39,786 bases of DNA from Gammaproteobacteria bacterium. Its GTDB lineage: Bacteria; Pseudomonadota; Gammaproteobacteria; Pseudomonadales; Pseudohongiellaceae. Made by a program: the position numbers and the translations under genes. This document shows positions 16,341 to 24,831 of the stretch, in pieces (position 1 is the first letter of the stretch; each line of letters opens with the position of its first letter). The DNA lies in contig VYCF01000049.1 of the NCBI GenBank assembly GCA_009844085.1, positions 1 through 39,786 on the forward strand, written 5' to 3'. Below the pieces are notes generated by a model. That model did not search any database, had not been told where the DNA came from, and saw nothing but the letters and a program-made list of their open reading frames with translations.

Positions 16341-17120
16341 CTACGCCGACCGGGCCTCATTCAGAATCTGGGTTTTCAATGCTTCGAACCGGGCCAGGCC
16401 CGACATGCGGCGTGACGCCAGCCTGATCTCGGCATCGCTTTGGCACGCCAGGGCGCAATGGAATCCGGGGGTCGCCCCGACCCGCAGGAACCGCCAGCCC
16501 GAGGTTTCCCCACCGCCGACTGCAACGCTGAAATCGCCGTCTTCGGCTCCGCTCACGGTAACAAGGCGCATCGAAGGCGCCAGCGCTTCGCCGCGCGCCT
16601 TGCTCCAGGCTTCCTTCAAGGTCCATAGTCTGTAGAACCATTGTTGCCGCGCCGCAGGTTCAAGTTGCATCAGTTCCGCCAATTCCGACGGATTGAACCA
16701 GCGCCGGGCGAGCCGTTCGACCTTGCGTTGCTTCAGCCCGTACTCGAGGTCGATGCCCAGCCTTTGCAGCGGTCCGGTGACGAGCACGATGCGGTCGTCC
16801 GAATGCGCCAGGTTGAAGCCGATGAAGGGCTCGTCGGGCGCCAGCGACGGTCTGCCATGGGGACCTTCGACAATGCGCCATTGGCCGGGCGCGCGGCTGG
16901 TATCAAGATGGGAAAGAGCGCCGCGAAGCAGCAGCCGGCCGAGGGCGAATTGCCGTTTGCGCAATTGCGAAGCGCAATTGCGGAAGTAATCGAGTTCTTC
17001 GGGGCTGAGCCAGGATAGGCCAAGGCGCAGATCCGAATCGGAAATATCGCCGATACGCAGATGCCACAGTTGCAGTTGCAGCAGGCTTTCGTGAGTTCGG
17101 GCGTGAATTCGGGCGCTCAT
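16341..17120 (-). CDS. 4'-phosphopantetheinyl transferase, Sfp type
   Basis: This enzyme moves phosphopantetheine from CoA to a serine of a carrier protein, activating fatty acid, polyketide or peptide synthases. The 259 residues show the Sfp signatures: FNLAHSDD (101-109 region), GIDLE with the metal-binding acids (Asp124, Glu126) and WTLKEAWSKARGEAL with Lys169/Glu170/Lys174. The two-lobed length fits the Sfp class and not the short AcpS class. Its ATG overlaps the oxyR stop codon (ATGA), so the pair is probably one coupled transcript. No carrier protein or synthase is in the window, so the substrate is unknown. The gene may be the cell's general PPTase. Confidence 0.9.
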   Translation of the reverse strand: MSARIHARTHESLLQLQLWHLRIGDISDSDLRLGLSWLSPEELDYFRNCASQLRKRQFALGRLLLRGALSHLDTSRAPGQWRIVEGPHGRPSLAPDEPFIGFNLAHSDDRIVLVTGPLQRLGIDLEYGLKQRKVERLARRWFNPSELAELMQLEPAARQQWFYRLWTLKEAWSKARGEALAPSMRLVTVSGAEDGDFSVAVGGGETSGWRFLRVGATPGFHCALACQSDAEIRLASRRMSGLARFEALKTQILNEARSA

Positions 17121-18040
17121 TTGCGGGCGGCATCAGATGCGGCCGAAGGTGAGCAACGTTTGGTGATGAACTCGGCCAGAATGCGATATTCGTCCCGGCG
17201 CGGATCGGACTTGCGCCAGGCCATGCCGATGCGCCTGCTGACTTTTTCCGAACTGAAGCGGCGCAACGGTAATCCCGTGTCGCCAAGCACGTCTCCCGCT
17301 ACCGCCATGGCGGGCAGCAGGGTCAGACCGAGACCGCCCGCAACCATCTGCACCAGCGTATGCAGGCTCGTGCCCTGGTACACCAGGTTGGTCTCGGCCG
17401 ATTGCAATTCGCAAGCTTCGAGCGCGTGGTCGCGCAGGCAATGACCTTCTTCAAGCAGGAGCAGCGATTCGCCGCGCAACTGCTTCTGCCGCACCGACTG
17501 CTGCTTCTCCAGCGCATGTCCGGATGGCATGCAAAGCAGAAACTCGTCTTCAAACAGTGTCACGGTTTCCATGTCGCGCAGCGGATAGGGAAAGGCCAGC
17601 ACCAACACGTCGAGCTTGCCCTGTTTCAGCATGACCGCAAGGCGCGAACTGATTTCTTCCTTCAGGTACAGCCGCAACTTGCCATAGGCCTGCCGCAGTT
17701 CACCCAGCATCCTGGGTAACAGGAAGGGCCCGATGGTCGGAATGACGCCGAGTCTGATTTCACCGGATAGCGAACCTTTCTCGGCCCGGGCCAGGCTGAC
17801 GAAATCCTCGACCTCTCCCAGAATCGCCCGGGCCTGGTCGAGCAGTTTCTCCCCCACCGGCGTGATCAGCACCGACTTGCGATTGCGCTCGAAGATCACC
17901 ACGCCAAGTTGCTGCTCAAGTTCCCGAATCGCCGTGCTCAAGGTCGACTGGGTAACGAAACAAGCCTCGGCCGCCTTGCTGAAATGTCGGTGCTCAGCCA
18001 CCGAGACCAGATATTTAAGTTGTCTGAGCGATGGAATCAT
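17117..18040 (-). CDS. oxyR: Hydrogen peroxide sensor/regulator OxyR (LysR family)
   Basis: OxyR is a tetrameric LysR-type regulator that switches on catalase and peroxidase genes when a disulfide forms. The 307 residues hold an N-terminal winged helix (SLRQLKYLVSVAEHRHFSKA, then TQSTLSTAIRELE) and an inducer-like domain from about 90. The redox pair is conserved: EEGHCLRDHALEAC gives Cys201 and Cys210, nine residues apart as in E. coli Cys199/Cys208. TSLHTLVQMVAGGLGLTLLP also matches OxyR. The ATG at 18040 is the only good start but its ribosome-binding site is weak. It is followed by the PPTase with a 4-base overlap and diverges from the helicase fusion gene across 193 bases. Confidence 0.95.
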   Translation of the reverse strand: MIPSLRQLKYLVSVAEHRHFSKAAEACFVTQSTLSTAIRELEQQLGVVIFERNRKSVLITPVGEKLLDQARAILGEVEDFVSLARAEKGSLSGEIRLGVIPTIGPFLLPRMLGELRQAYGKLRLYLKEEISSRLAVMLKQGKLDVLVLAFPYPLRDMETVTLFEDEFLLCMPSGHALEKQQSVRQKQLRGESLLLLEEGHCLRDHALEACELQSAETNLVYQGTSLHTLVQMVAGGLGLTLLPAMAVAGDVLGDTGLPLRRFSSEKVSRRIGMAWRKSDPRRDEYRILAEFITKRCSPSAASDAARK

Positions 18041-18233
18041 CGGCCCATGTTAATCGATTCTGCCGATCAAGGCTGCAAGATCGTTCGATTTTGTGGCTTC
18101 GATCCGTCGCCGGTGGCTGGTGCGGGGTCGCAGAATACCATTGGCAAACCGAGAACCGCTGGCGGAAATGCTTGCGTATTGGAATGTCGGTTAGAATGCC
18201 CGCGGCGCGAACTGAAAAAAGCACGACAAATCA

Positions 18234-21200
18234 ATGGCCGAAACATCCGCAACGGACAAGGGCAGTCATCCGGAATTGCCATTCAAATGTTTGGCTCTCG
18301 ACCTGGAAGTTACCAAGCAAAACCAACGCGTTGCAGCATTCGCGGCGGTGCGTTCCAGCGACGGAGAATCTTTCCATAGAAAGTTCGGCGGCAAAATCAA
18401 ACATTCCGATTGGAAACAGCTCGATGCATTTGCCGGTGATACGGAAGTCCTGGTCGGTCACAACCTGATCGCCCACGATGTACCGTACTTGCAAGCCGAG
18501 GCGCCGGAGTTGAAGCTGCTCGGTTTGCCCCCGCTCGATACATTGCGGCTCAGTCCCCTCGCCTTCCCGCGCCACCCATATCATTCGTTGGTCAAGCACT
18601 ACAAGAGCGGCGATATTGTGCGCGTCGCTTGCAACGATCCCGAACTCGATTGCCGCGCTAGCTTGCGATTGCTTGCGGACGAAATTGAAGCATTTCGAGC
18701 CATAGACGCAAACCTGCTGACCGCTTACCACTGGCTGACGACCAGGGATTCCAACGCCGCCGGCTTCGATCGGTTCTTCGCGTCGGTGCGCGGCAAGACC
18801 TGTCCGACCAGGGCCGATGTCATTACAGCGATGAGAAAGCGGCTGGAAAACGTCTCGTGTTCGACTCATGGACGAAAGCTGTTTGGCGATGCCGCGCAAG
18901 ACGGCTGGCCGCTCGCCTACGCCCTGGCTTGGCTTTCGGTTGCGGGCAGCAATTCCGTTATGCCTCCGTGGGTGCGTCACCAGTTCCCCCAAGCGGGCGC
19001 ACTCGTCCGGCGGCTGCGCGATACCGCTTGCACCGAGGCGGATTGTAACTGGTGCCGGGAACACCACGACGCAAACAAGGAACTCAAGCGCTGGTTCGGT
19101 TTCGACGGTTTTCGCCCCGAACCCAGGGACGCTTCGGGCAAGCCCATGCAGCAAGCCATCGTCGAATCAGTCATGGCCGGAGATCACGCGCTTGGCATCC
19201 TGCCGACGGGAACCGGAAAATCGCTTTGCTATCAGATTCCGGCACTGTCGCGATACGACAAGACGGGAGCGTTGACAGTCGTCATTTCGCCGCTGGTGGC
19301 GCTCATGGCCGACCAGGTTACCAGTCTTGAAAAGCTTGGCATCGAGTCCGGCGCGACCGTCAACGGGACGTTGTCGCTGCCTGAACGCCGCGACGCGCTT
19401 GATCGCGTCCAATTGGGAGACGCCGGCATCGTCTTGATCTCGCCCGAACAGTTGCGCAGTGGTGTCGTGTGCAAGGCGCTGGAACAACGCGAAGTCGGAC
19501 TGTGGGTGCTCGACGAGGCGCATTGCCTGTCGCGCTGGGGCCACGATTTCCGTCCCGACTACCGTTACATCGCCAAATTCATCAAGCAGAAGACAGAATT
19601 GCAAGCCGGATACCAGCCGCCAGTATTGTGCTTGACCGCAACGGCCAAACCGGAAGTGGTCAATGAGATTCGGGCGTATTTTCGTAAAAAGCTCGGCATC
19701 GAACTGCGACTGTTCGACGGCGGGGCCAGGCGGGAGAATCTCGATTTTGTCGTCGTGCGCACGACCGCAGCCGAAAAATACGACCACATCAGCCAAGTCC
19801 TTGTCTCCGACCTGCCGCCGGATACTCCCGGCGGCGCGATCATTTATTGCTCGACGAAGCGGCGAACCGAAGAAATCGCCGAGTTTCTGCGGGAAAGCGG
19901 CGTTGACGCGGACTTCTACCATGCCGGTTTGCAGCCGGAAACGAAAAAATCGGTGCAGAAAGCGTTCACCGGAGGCGAATTGCGGGTAATTGTCGCAACC
20001 AATGCCTTCGGCATGGGTATCGACAAACCCGACGTGCGCCTCGTGATTCACGCAGACATTCCCGGTTCGCTGGAAAACTATCTTCAAGAAGCGGGCAGGG
20101 CCGGGCGCGACCGGGCGGCGGCCCGATGCATTCTGCTCTACACGCCGGACGATGTGGAGCGCCAGTTCGGCCTGTCGGCCCGTTCACGATTGACCCGGCA
20201 TGAAATTCACGGAATCCTGCGGGCGCTGCGAAATCTCGACAAGCGAAAGAAAAAGAAGGGAGAAATTGTCGCGACATCGGGCGAGATTCTCGGCGAAGAC
20301 GACGATGCCGCGTTCGAACGGGATGCGCTTACCGACGACACCCGTGTGCGAACCGCCGTGTCCTGGCTGGAAGAAGCGCAATTGCTGACGCGGGAAGAAA
20401 ATCTCGTTCATGTTTTTCCGTCTTCGCTGCGGGTGAATTCAATTGAAGGCGCGAGAGAGCGAATCGAAAAAGGCATTGAACTCCACGACTACCGAAAACA
20501 GTTGCTGCAAATCGCCGGAAGATTGATCGATGCGGACCCGGAGGAAGGCATTACCACCGACGAACTCATGCACGTCACGGGCCTGAAATCGGAACAGGTC
20601 GGTAAGGCCTTGTACGATCTTGAGAGGCTCGGTATCGCCAACAACGACACCGCGTTGACCGCTTATGTGCATAAAGGCGTGGCGAACAGTTCGCTAAAGC
20701 GGCTCGAAGCCGCCCGCTCCATGGAAATCTCGCTGATCGACGAAATGCGCGAACTGTCGCCAGATCTGAAAAAAGGAGACTCGGAAAATCTGAACTTGCG
20801 CGTGACGACTCAGCGGCTGAAGGATCTCGGCCACGAAGAGGCTCTCCCGGAACGGGTGATGCGGCTGTTGCGGGGTCTGGTGGGAGACGGACGCGACGAT
20901 AGTTCGCGTAAAGGCAGCATCTCGGTCGGACGCCGCAGCGGGCACGACTCGATCAGGCTGACGTTGAATCGGGATTGGAGCGCCCTGCGGGAAACCGCCG
21001 GACGTCGCCACGCCGCCGCGCAATGCCTGCTTCAACATCTGCTTTCCCGTCTGGACAAAGGCAGCCAGGGAGTCGACTTGCTTGCTGAAACCACATTGGG
21101 CTCGTTGTTGGCGGCTATTGAATCCGACCTGGCATTGAAATCGCGGGCCCACGACACGCGAAAACTCATGGACCGCACGCTCTTATGGCTGAACGAACTG

Positions 21201-23468
21201 CAAATCATCACCTTGAACAAGGGTCTGGCGGTGTTTCGGCAGGCCATGACCATACAGCTCGGCAAGGACTGGAAAAGCGGCTTCGGCAATCGCGAGTTCG
21301 AACCGCTTAAACACCATTACCAAGACAGAATGTTGCAAATCCACGTCATGGAGGAATACGCGCAAAAGGGAATCGGGGAAATCGCCGACGCTCTCGCCTT
21401 GGCGATGGATTACTTCGAACTCGAAAAGGAAGAATTTCTGGCGCGATGGTTGCCGAACAGGGAAACCGAAATCGGCCGGCAGATGACCCCGGACTCCTGG
21501 CGGAAAATCGTCGAAAGTCTCGGCAACCCGGAGCAGGAAAGAATCGTTGCCGACAAACACGAACAAACCAGCGCGCTGGTGCTCGCGGGGCCCGGCTCCG
21601 GCAAGACTCGTGTGCTTGTACACCGCATCGCCTGGCTGCTGCGGGCGCGGCGCGAGCGGCCGGGAAGCATCATCGCATTGGCTTACAACCGCCATGCGGC
21701 GGTGGACATTCGCAAGCGGCTGACGGACATGGTCGGTGACGATGCCAAGGGCGTGGCGGTTATGACCTGCCACAGTCTCGCCATGCGCCTGCTGGGGGCG
21801 AGTTTCAGCGTTCGCGCTGACGCCGCCGGCGAAGCTCGAAAGCGCAAACCAGATGACGACAGTTTTACCGAAGTATTGCGTCAAGCGGTATCGCTGCTGC
21901 AAGGCGAGGGGCTGCCGCCGGAAGACCTCGACGAGAACCGCCAACGCCTGCTAGCCGGCTTCCGCTGGATTCTCGTCGATGAGTACCAGGACATTGGGCC
22001 GGACGAGTACGCATTGATCTCCGCTCTTTCCGGTCGCAAGCTGAAAGAAGAACAAGACCGCCTGAGTCTGTTCGCGGTGGGAGACGACGACCAGAATATC
22101 TACTCTTACGCCGGCGCATCGGTCGAATACATTTGCCGTTTCGAATCCGACTACGACGCCAAACGCGCCTACCTGATCGACAACTACCGCTCAACCGCCA
22201 ATATCGTCGAGGCGGCGAACGCGCTGATCGCGCCCGCCCAAAACCGGATGAAGCCGGACCATCCCATCCAAATCAATGCCGACCGCCGCGGCAATCCACC
22301 CGGCGGTGAGTGGCGGGAAATCGATCCGGTGGCGCGGGGCCGGGTGCAAATCCTTCATTGCGACGACACCGCCTCCCAAGCCCGGACTGCCTTGCGCGAG
22401 TTGCGCCGCCTGGCGGCTTTGGCCGGGCCGGACTGGGACTGGAGCAAATGCGCAGTGATCGCCCGCGAATGGAAGTTTCTCGATCCGGTGCGGGCGGCTT
22501 GCGAACTTGAGGGTATTGAAACGCAGGTCGGCAATGAGCAATTTCGTGGATTCTGGCGTTTGCGGGAAACCCGGGCGCTGCTTGCATGGCTGCGGGAGCG
22601 AAGACCGCGCATCGTGGATGCCGCCGCAGTGCGCCGGTGGCTGGACGAACAGGAACCGGGACGCTGGAATGAACTGTTGCGAGAAGCGGTGGCTGAGTAT
22701 GCCGATGAGTCTGGCGAAGGAGAAACGCCGGTCGAAAACTTCGTCGAATGGCTCGCCGAGTGGGGCCGCGACGCTCGCGGCCGCCAGCGGGGATTGCTGT
22801 TGTCAACCGCCCATCGGGCGAAAGGTCTGGAATTCGACCATGTGATCGTGCTGGACGGCGGCTGGGTAAAGCGCAGCCCCGGCGAAGACCGGGACGCATT
22901 ACGGCGTCTGGTCTACGTCGCCATGACCCGCGCACGGCACACGCTGGCGCTGGCGCGCATGGCGAACGAGACCAATCCGTTCGTCGACGAATTGGGGCGC
23001 TTGCCCGCGGTGCTGCAACGCGGAGGACTGGGGGACAACTCATCCGCGGCGGTTCAAGAGAGTCCAGGTATGTACGCGGTGGGAGACGGGCTTGAGCTCA
23101 TGGCGCGATACCGGCGGCTGGACCTGGAAAAAGTCGACTTGGGCTTCGCCGGCAGACAGGCCGCGCGCAATCCGGTACACCGGGCGATCGGTGCGCTCAA
23201 GCCGGGCGACGCGCTGGAACTCCGCGCTTCGGCGCATTCCGCGGTGCGCAATTCCCGCTGGGAGTTATACGACGCTTCCGGGCATCGCGTGGGCCGGCTG
23301 TCGGCGAAGTTTGCACATCCCGCAGGCGAACGTTGCTGCCGCGCTTTGGTTTACGCCGTGGTGCAGTGGAGCAAGGCGCAGTCGGAACCGGAATACCACG
23401 ATGGCATCCGCTGCGACCGCGAATGGGAAGTCGTCATCCCGGAACTCGTCTTCCTGCCCGATGATTAA
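18234..23468 (+). CDS. Exonuclease-like / RecQ helicase / UvrD helicase fusion protein
   Basis: This single 1744-residue chain joins three DNA-processing modules. Residues about 18-155 have a DnaQ-like 3'-5' exonuclease pattern: DLE (23-25), GHN----HD (Asp82) and Asp139. The histidine usual five residues before the last Asp is Asn134. A Cys/His cluster follows (Cys266, Cys271, Cys274, His277), possibly zinc-binding. Residues about 300-640 are a RecQ-type SF2 helicase: GILPTGTGKS, VLDEAH (427-430), LTATA, ATNAFGMGIDKPD and QEAGRAGRD. The next region (about 640-1080) is winged-helix-like without the usual RecQ zinc cysteines. Residues about 1095-1580 are a UvrD-type SF1 helicase: AGPGSGKTR, VDEYQD, VGDDDQNIYSYAG, STAHRAKGLEF and YVAMTRAR. 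The C-terminal 130 residues weakly resemble a HIRAN-like fold. The upstream ribosome site is poor. No frameshift is seen. Biological role is unknown; a repair or anti-DNA-element function is inference. Confidence 0.93.
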   Translation: MAETSATDKGSHPELPFKCLALDLEVTKQNQRVAAFAAVRSSDGESFHRKFGGKIKHSDWKQLDAFAGDTEVLVGHNLIAHDVPYLQAEAPELKLLGLPPLDTLRLSPLAFPRHPYHSLVKHYKSGDIVRVACNDPELDCRASLRLLADEIEAFRAIDANLLTAYHWLTTRDSNAAGFDRFFASVRGKTCPTRADVITAMRKRLENVSCSTHGRKLFGDAAQDGWPLAYALAWLSVAGSNSVMPPWVRHQFPQAGALVRRLRDTACTEADCNWCREHHDANKELKRWFGFDGFRPEPRDASGKPMQQAIVESVMAGDHALGILPTGTGKSLCYQIPALSRYDKTGALTVVISPLVALMADQVTSLEKLGIESGATVNGTLSLPERRDALDRVQLGDAGIVLISPEQLRSGVVCKALEQREVGLWVLDEAHCLSRWGHDFRPDYRYIAKFIKQKTELQAGYQPPVLCLTATAKPEVVNEIRAYFRKKLGIELRLFDGGARRENLDFVVVRTTAAEKYDHISQVLVSDLPPDTPGGAIIYCSTKRRTEEIAEFLRESGVDADFYHAGLQPETKKSVQKAFTGGELRVIVATNAFGMGIDKPDVRLVIHADIPGSLENYLQEAGRAGRDRAAARCILLYTPDDVERQFGLSARSRLTRHEIHGILRALRNLDKRKKKKGEIVATSGEILGEDDDAAFERDALTDDTRVRTAVSWLEEAQLLTREENLVHVFPSSLRVNSIEGARERIEKGIELHDYRKQLLQIAGRLIDADPEEGITTDELMHVTGLKSEQVGKALYDLERLGIANNDTALTAYVHKGVANSSLKRLEAARSMEISLIDEMRELSPDLKKGDSENLNLRVTTQRLKDLGHEEALPERVMRLLRGLVGDGRDDSSRKGSISVGRRSGHDSIRLTLNRDWSALRETAGRRHAAAQCLLQHLLSRLDKGSQGVDLLAETTLGSLLAAIESDLALKSRAHDTRKLMDRTLLWLNELQIITLNKGLAVFRQAMTIQLGKDWKSGFGNREFEPLKHHYQDRMLQIHVMEEYAQKGIGEIADALALAMDYFELEKEEFLARWLPNRETEIGRQMTPDSWRKIVESLGNPEQERIVADKHEQTSALVLAGPGSGKTRVLVHRIAWLLRARRERPGSIIALAYNRHAAVDIRKRLTDMVGDDAKGVAVMTCHSLAMRLLGASFSVRADAAGEARKRKPDDDSFTEVLRQAVSLLQGEGLPPEDLDENRQRLLAGFRWILVDEYQDIGPDEYALISALSGRKLKEEQDRLSLFAVGDDDQNIYSYAGASVEYICRFESDYDAKRAYLIDNYRSTANIVEAANALIAPAQNRMKPDHPIQINADRRGNPPGGEWREIDPVARGRVQILHCDDTASQARTALRELRRLAALAGPDWDWSKCAVIAREWKFLDPVRAACELEGIETQVGNEQFRGFWRLRETRALLAWLRERRPRIVDAAAVRRWLDEQEPGRWNELLREAVAEYADESGEGETPVENFVEWLAEWGRDARGRQRGLLLSTAHRAKGLEFDHVIVLDGGWVKRSPGEDRDALRRLVYVAMTRARHTLALARMANETNPFVDELGRLPAVLQRGGLGDNSSAAVQESPGMYAVGDGLELMARYRRLDLEKVDLGFAGRQAARNPVHRAIGALKPGDALELRASAHSAVRNSRWELYDASGHRVGRLSAKFAHPAGERCCRALVYAVVQWSKAQSEPEYHDGIRCDREWEVVIPELVFLPDD

Positions 23469-23519
23469 GCCAATACGGGATACTCATCTGCGTCGTTGCT
23501 GATGAAATATGTCAGGAAG

Positions 23520-23530
23520 TGATACTATCA
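23520..23530. promoter_or_regulatory. Palindromic operator candidate before parD
   Basis: TGATA-C-TATCA is a perfect 11-base odd palindrome 20 bases before the parD ATG. It contains a -10-like TACTAT (23523-23528). Ribbon-helix-helix antitoxins usually repress their own promoter by binding such dyads, so this is a good candidate autoregulatory site. No clear -35 was found. Confidence 0.5.
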
Positions 23531-23550
23531 GTCATATGGAGGATCAGCCA

Positions 23551-23793
23551 ATGCCCAACGTTTACCTGACCGAACCCATGCGGGACTATGTGCAAAAACA
23601 AATTGAATCAGGCGCATACGCCAACCTGAGCGAGGTTGTGCGAGCCGGAATCCGGCTGTTGATGGACAAGGACGGCGCGCGCCAGTTTTATTTGCTGAAA
23701 GCCGACCTGGAACAGGCGGCCGCCGAGGCCGAAGCAGGCGCATTCGCCGCTTTCGACGCCCGCGCATTCGAACCGGAAGCTTTCAACGAGTAG
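23551..23793 (+). CDS. parD: Antitoxin, ParD/CC2985-type ribbon-helix-helix
   Basis: The 80-residue antitoxin starts MPNVYLTEPMRDYVQKQIES and continues YANLSEVVRAGIRLLM, the typical ParD ribbon-helix-helix DNA-binding fold. The acidic C-terminus (residues about 45-80) is the part that wraps the toxin. The ATG at 23551 was chosen because GGAGG (23538-23542) is correctly spaced; a longer frame from 23509 lacks support. parE begins nine bases after the stop codon. The pair forms a type II module. Confidence 0.92.
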   Translation: MPNVYLTEPMRDYVQKQIESGAYANLSEVVRAGIRLLMDKDGARQFYLLKADLEQAAAEAEAGAFAAFDARAFEPEAFNE

Positions 23794-23802
23794 CGGGGAC
23801 GC

Positions 23803-24126
23803 ATGACCATCCAGCTTTCCGACCTTGCCCGATCAGACCTTGAGGACATCCGCGACTTTACGATCAAGACATGGGGCAGAGCGCAATGGCTGGCGTATTA
23901 CCGCGAAATTGCAAACGCCTTTGACCGGGTCGCGCGGAACCCGGAAACCGGCGCGGACCGCAGCCTCCTGGTCCCGGGCATGCGGTCGGTCAACTGCCGC
24001 AGGCACGTAATCTTCTTTCGGCGCCTGGACGCCGCCGACGGTGCGCCGGTTGTATTGCGAATCGTTCACGGGCGGCGGCACTTGCCCGCACTTGCCTATT
24101 ACGATGACCTGAGCGGGGATGTTTAG
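23803..24126 (+). CDS. parE: Toxin, ParE/RelE family
   Basis: The 107-residue toxin begins IQLSDLARSDLEDIRDFT, a ParE/RelE-superfamily N-terminus. It has a central AYYREIANAFDRVARNPETG and the C-terminal strands RRHVIFFRR and VVLRIVHGRRH, the usual end of this fold. ParE toxins poison DNA gyrase; RelE relatives cut mRNA, and which applies cannot be read from sequence. GGGGA precedes the ATG. The last four bases overlap the end of the convergent PIN gene. Confidence 0.92.
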   Translation: MTIQLSDLARSDLEDIRDFTIKTWGRAQWLAYYREIANAFDRVARNPETGADRSLLVPGMRSVNCRRHVIFFRRLDAADGAPVVLRIVHGRRHLPALAYYDDLSGDV

Positions 24127-24530
24127 GCAGTGTTTTCGATGGCGGTTTCCGGCAGCACCGCGGGAATTGGAGAGCGGGCGTAGTCTTTCGTGTTTCGGGT
24201 GACAATACGCCGGGCGCCCACCGCGCGCGCCGCGGCAACTTGCAATGCGTCCTCGAAATCCGCCATTGCAAGCGATGCGGCGAAGCGGACAGCATGTGCG
24301 TCGGCCGAAGCGACATCTACAAAGCGGGTCAATTCAACAATGAATTTTTTTACGTTCTCCCGGCCCCGCGACGGCGCAACGATGTAGTAGAAGTTGGAAA
24401 TCGTATGCCAGGCTATGCATGCCCGTTGGTCTCCCTGCTCAATGCTGTCAATCAATCGTGCGGCGGCGGGCGCATGGGGTTGCCGGTCCAGAGCAAGGTC
24501 GATCAAAACATCGGTGTCGAGCAGAATCAT
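24123..24530 (-). CDS. PIN-domain ribonuclease toxin, VapC-like
   Basis: The 135-residue protein has the PIN fold. Acidic residues are at LLDTDVLIDLAL (Asp5, Asp7), MADFEDALQVAAA and NTKDY, which would bind the metal for RNA cleavage. The middle acid of classical VapC (usually Glu) is replaced by Ser/Asn in HTISNFYYIV, as in one PIN subfamily. Its ATG overlaps the stop of the upstream antitoxin gene (ATGA), so the antitoxin is translated first. The 3' end overlaps parE by four bases in the opposite direction. Confidence 0.88.
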   Translation of the reverse strand: MILLDTDVLIDLALDRQPHAPAAARLIDSIEQGDQRACIAWHTISNFYYIVAPSRGRENVKKFIVELTRFVDVASADAHAVRFAASLAMADFEDALQVAAARAVGARRIVTRNTKDYARSPIPAVLPETAIENTA

Positions 24531-24751
24531 CGCAAGTACTTCTTTGCAAGAGAGTCATAACGCACATCGCCGCGCTCCGCCGGCTGGAATTTTCCCCGCC
24601 AGCGGGACGCGAACGACGGTTCCTGACGCCCGGCTGCATCCATCAACAAGCGCTCAACGAGGGACGACAGCGACAATCCCCGCGACTTGGCGTACCTCTT
24701 GGCCACCGGCAGCAAATTCTCCTCGACGGTCAAGGTCAGCTTTCGTTTCAT
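24527..24751 (-). CDS. Antitoxin, DUF6364-like
   Basis: The 74-residue protein starts MKRKLTLTVEENLLPVAKRY and continues AKSRGLSLSSLVERLL, a ribbon-helix-helix start of the DUF6364 type. That family is often found beside PIN toxins. The basic/aromatic C-terminus (RWRGKFQ, DSLAKKYLR) would contact the toxin. The ATG at 24751 follows GGAGAGAG; the longer frame to 24805 runs into the promoter region. It is coupled to the PIN gene by a 4-base overlap. Confidence 0.87.
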   Translation of the reverse strand: MKRKLTLTVEENLLPVAKRYAKSRGLSLSSLVERLLMDAAGRQEPSFASRWRGKFQPAERGDVRYDSLAKKYLR

Positions 24752-24791
24752 TTCTCTCTCCGCAGGAATACATATACGGCTAGATTGAAAG

Positions 24792-24818
24792 AGTATACGT
24801 ATCATCTATTTGGATCAA
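24792..24818 (-). promoter_or_regulatory. Candidate promoter/operator of the DUF6364-PIN module
   Basis: On the minus strand TTGATC (24818-24813) and TATACT (24797-24792) are 15 bases apart, a short spacing. The palindrome ATACGTAT (24795-24802) overlaps the -10 box. It lies about 40 bases before the antitoxin ATG. Autorepression by the antitoxin is likely for this class, but the exact site is a guess. Confidence 0.35.
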
Positions 24819-24831
24819 CTCTGGAGTTTTC

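Noticed and set aside
18172..18197. Sigma-70 promoter TTGCGT/TAGAAT before the helicase fusion gene
   Set aside because: The spacing is only 14 bases; the -10 may be real but the pair does not meet the usual limits.
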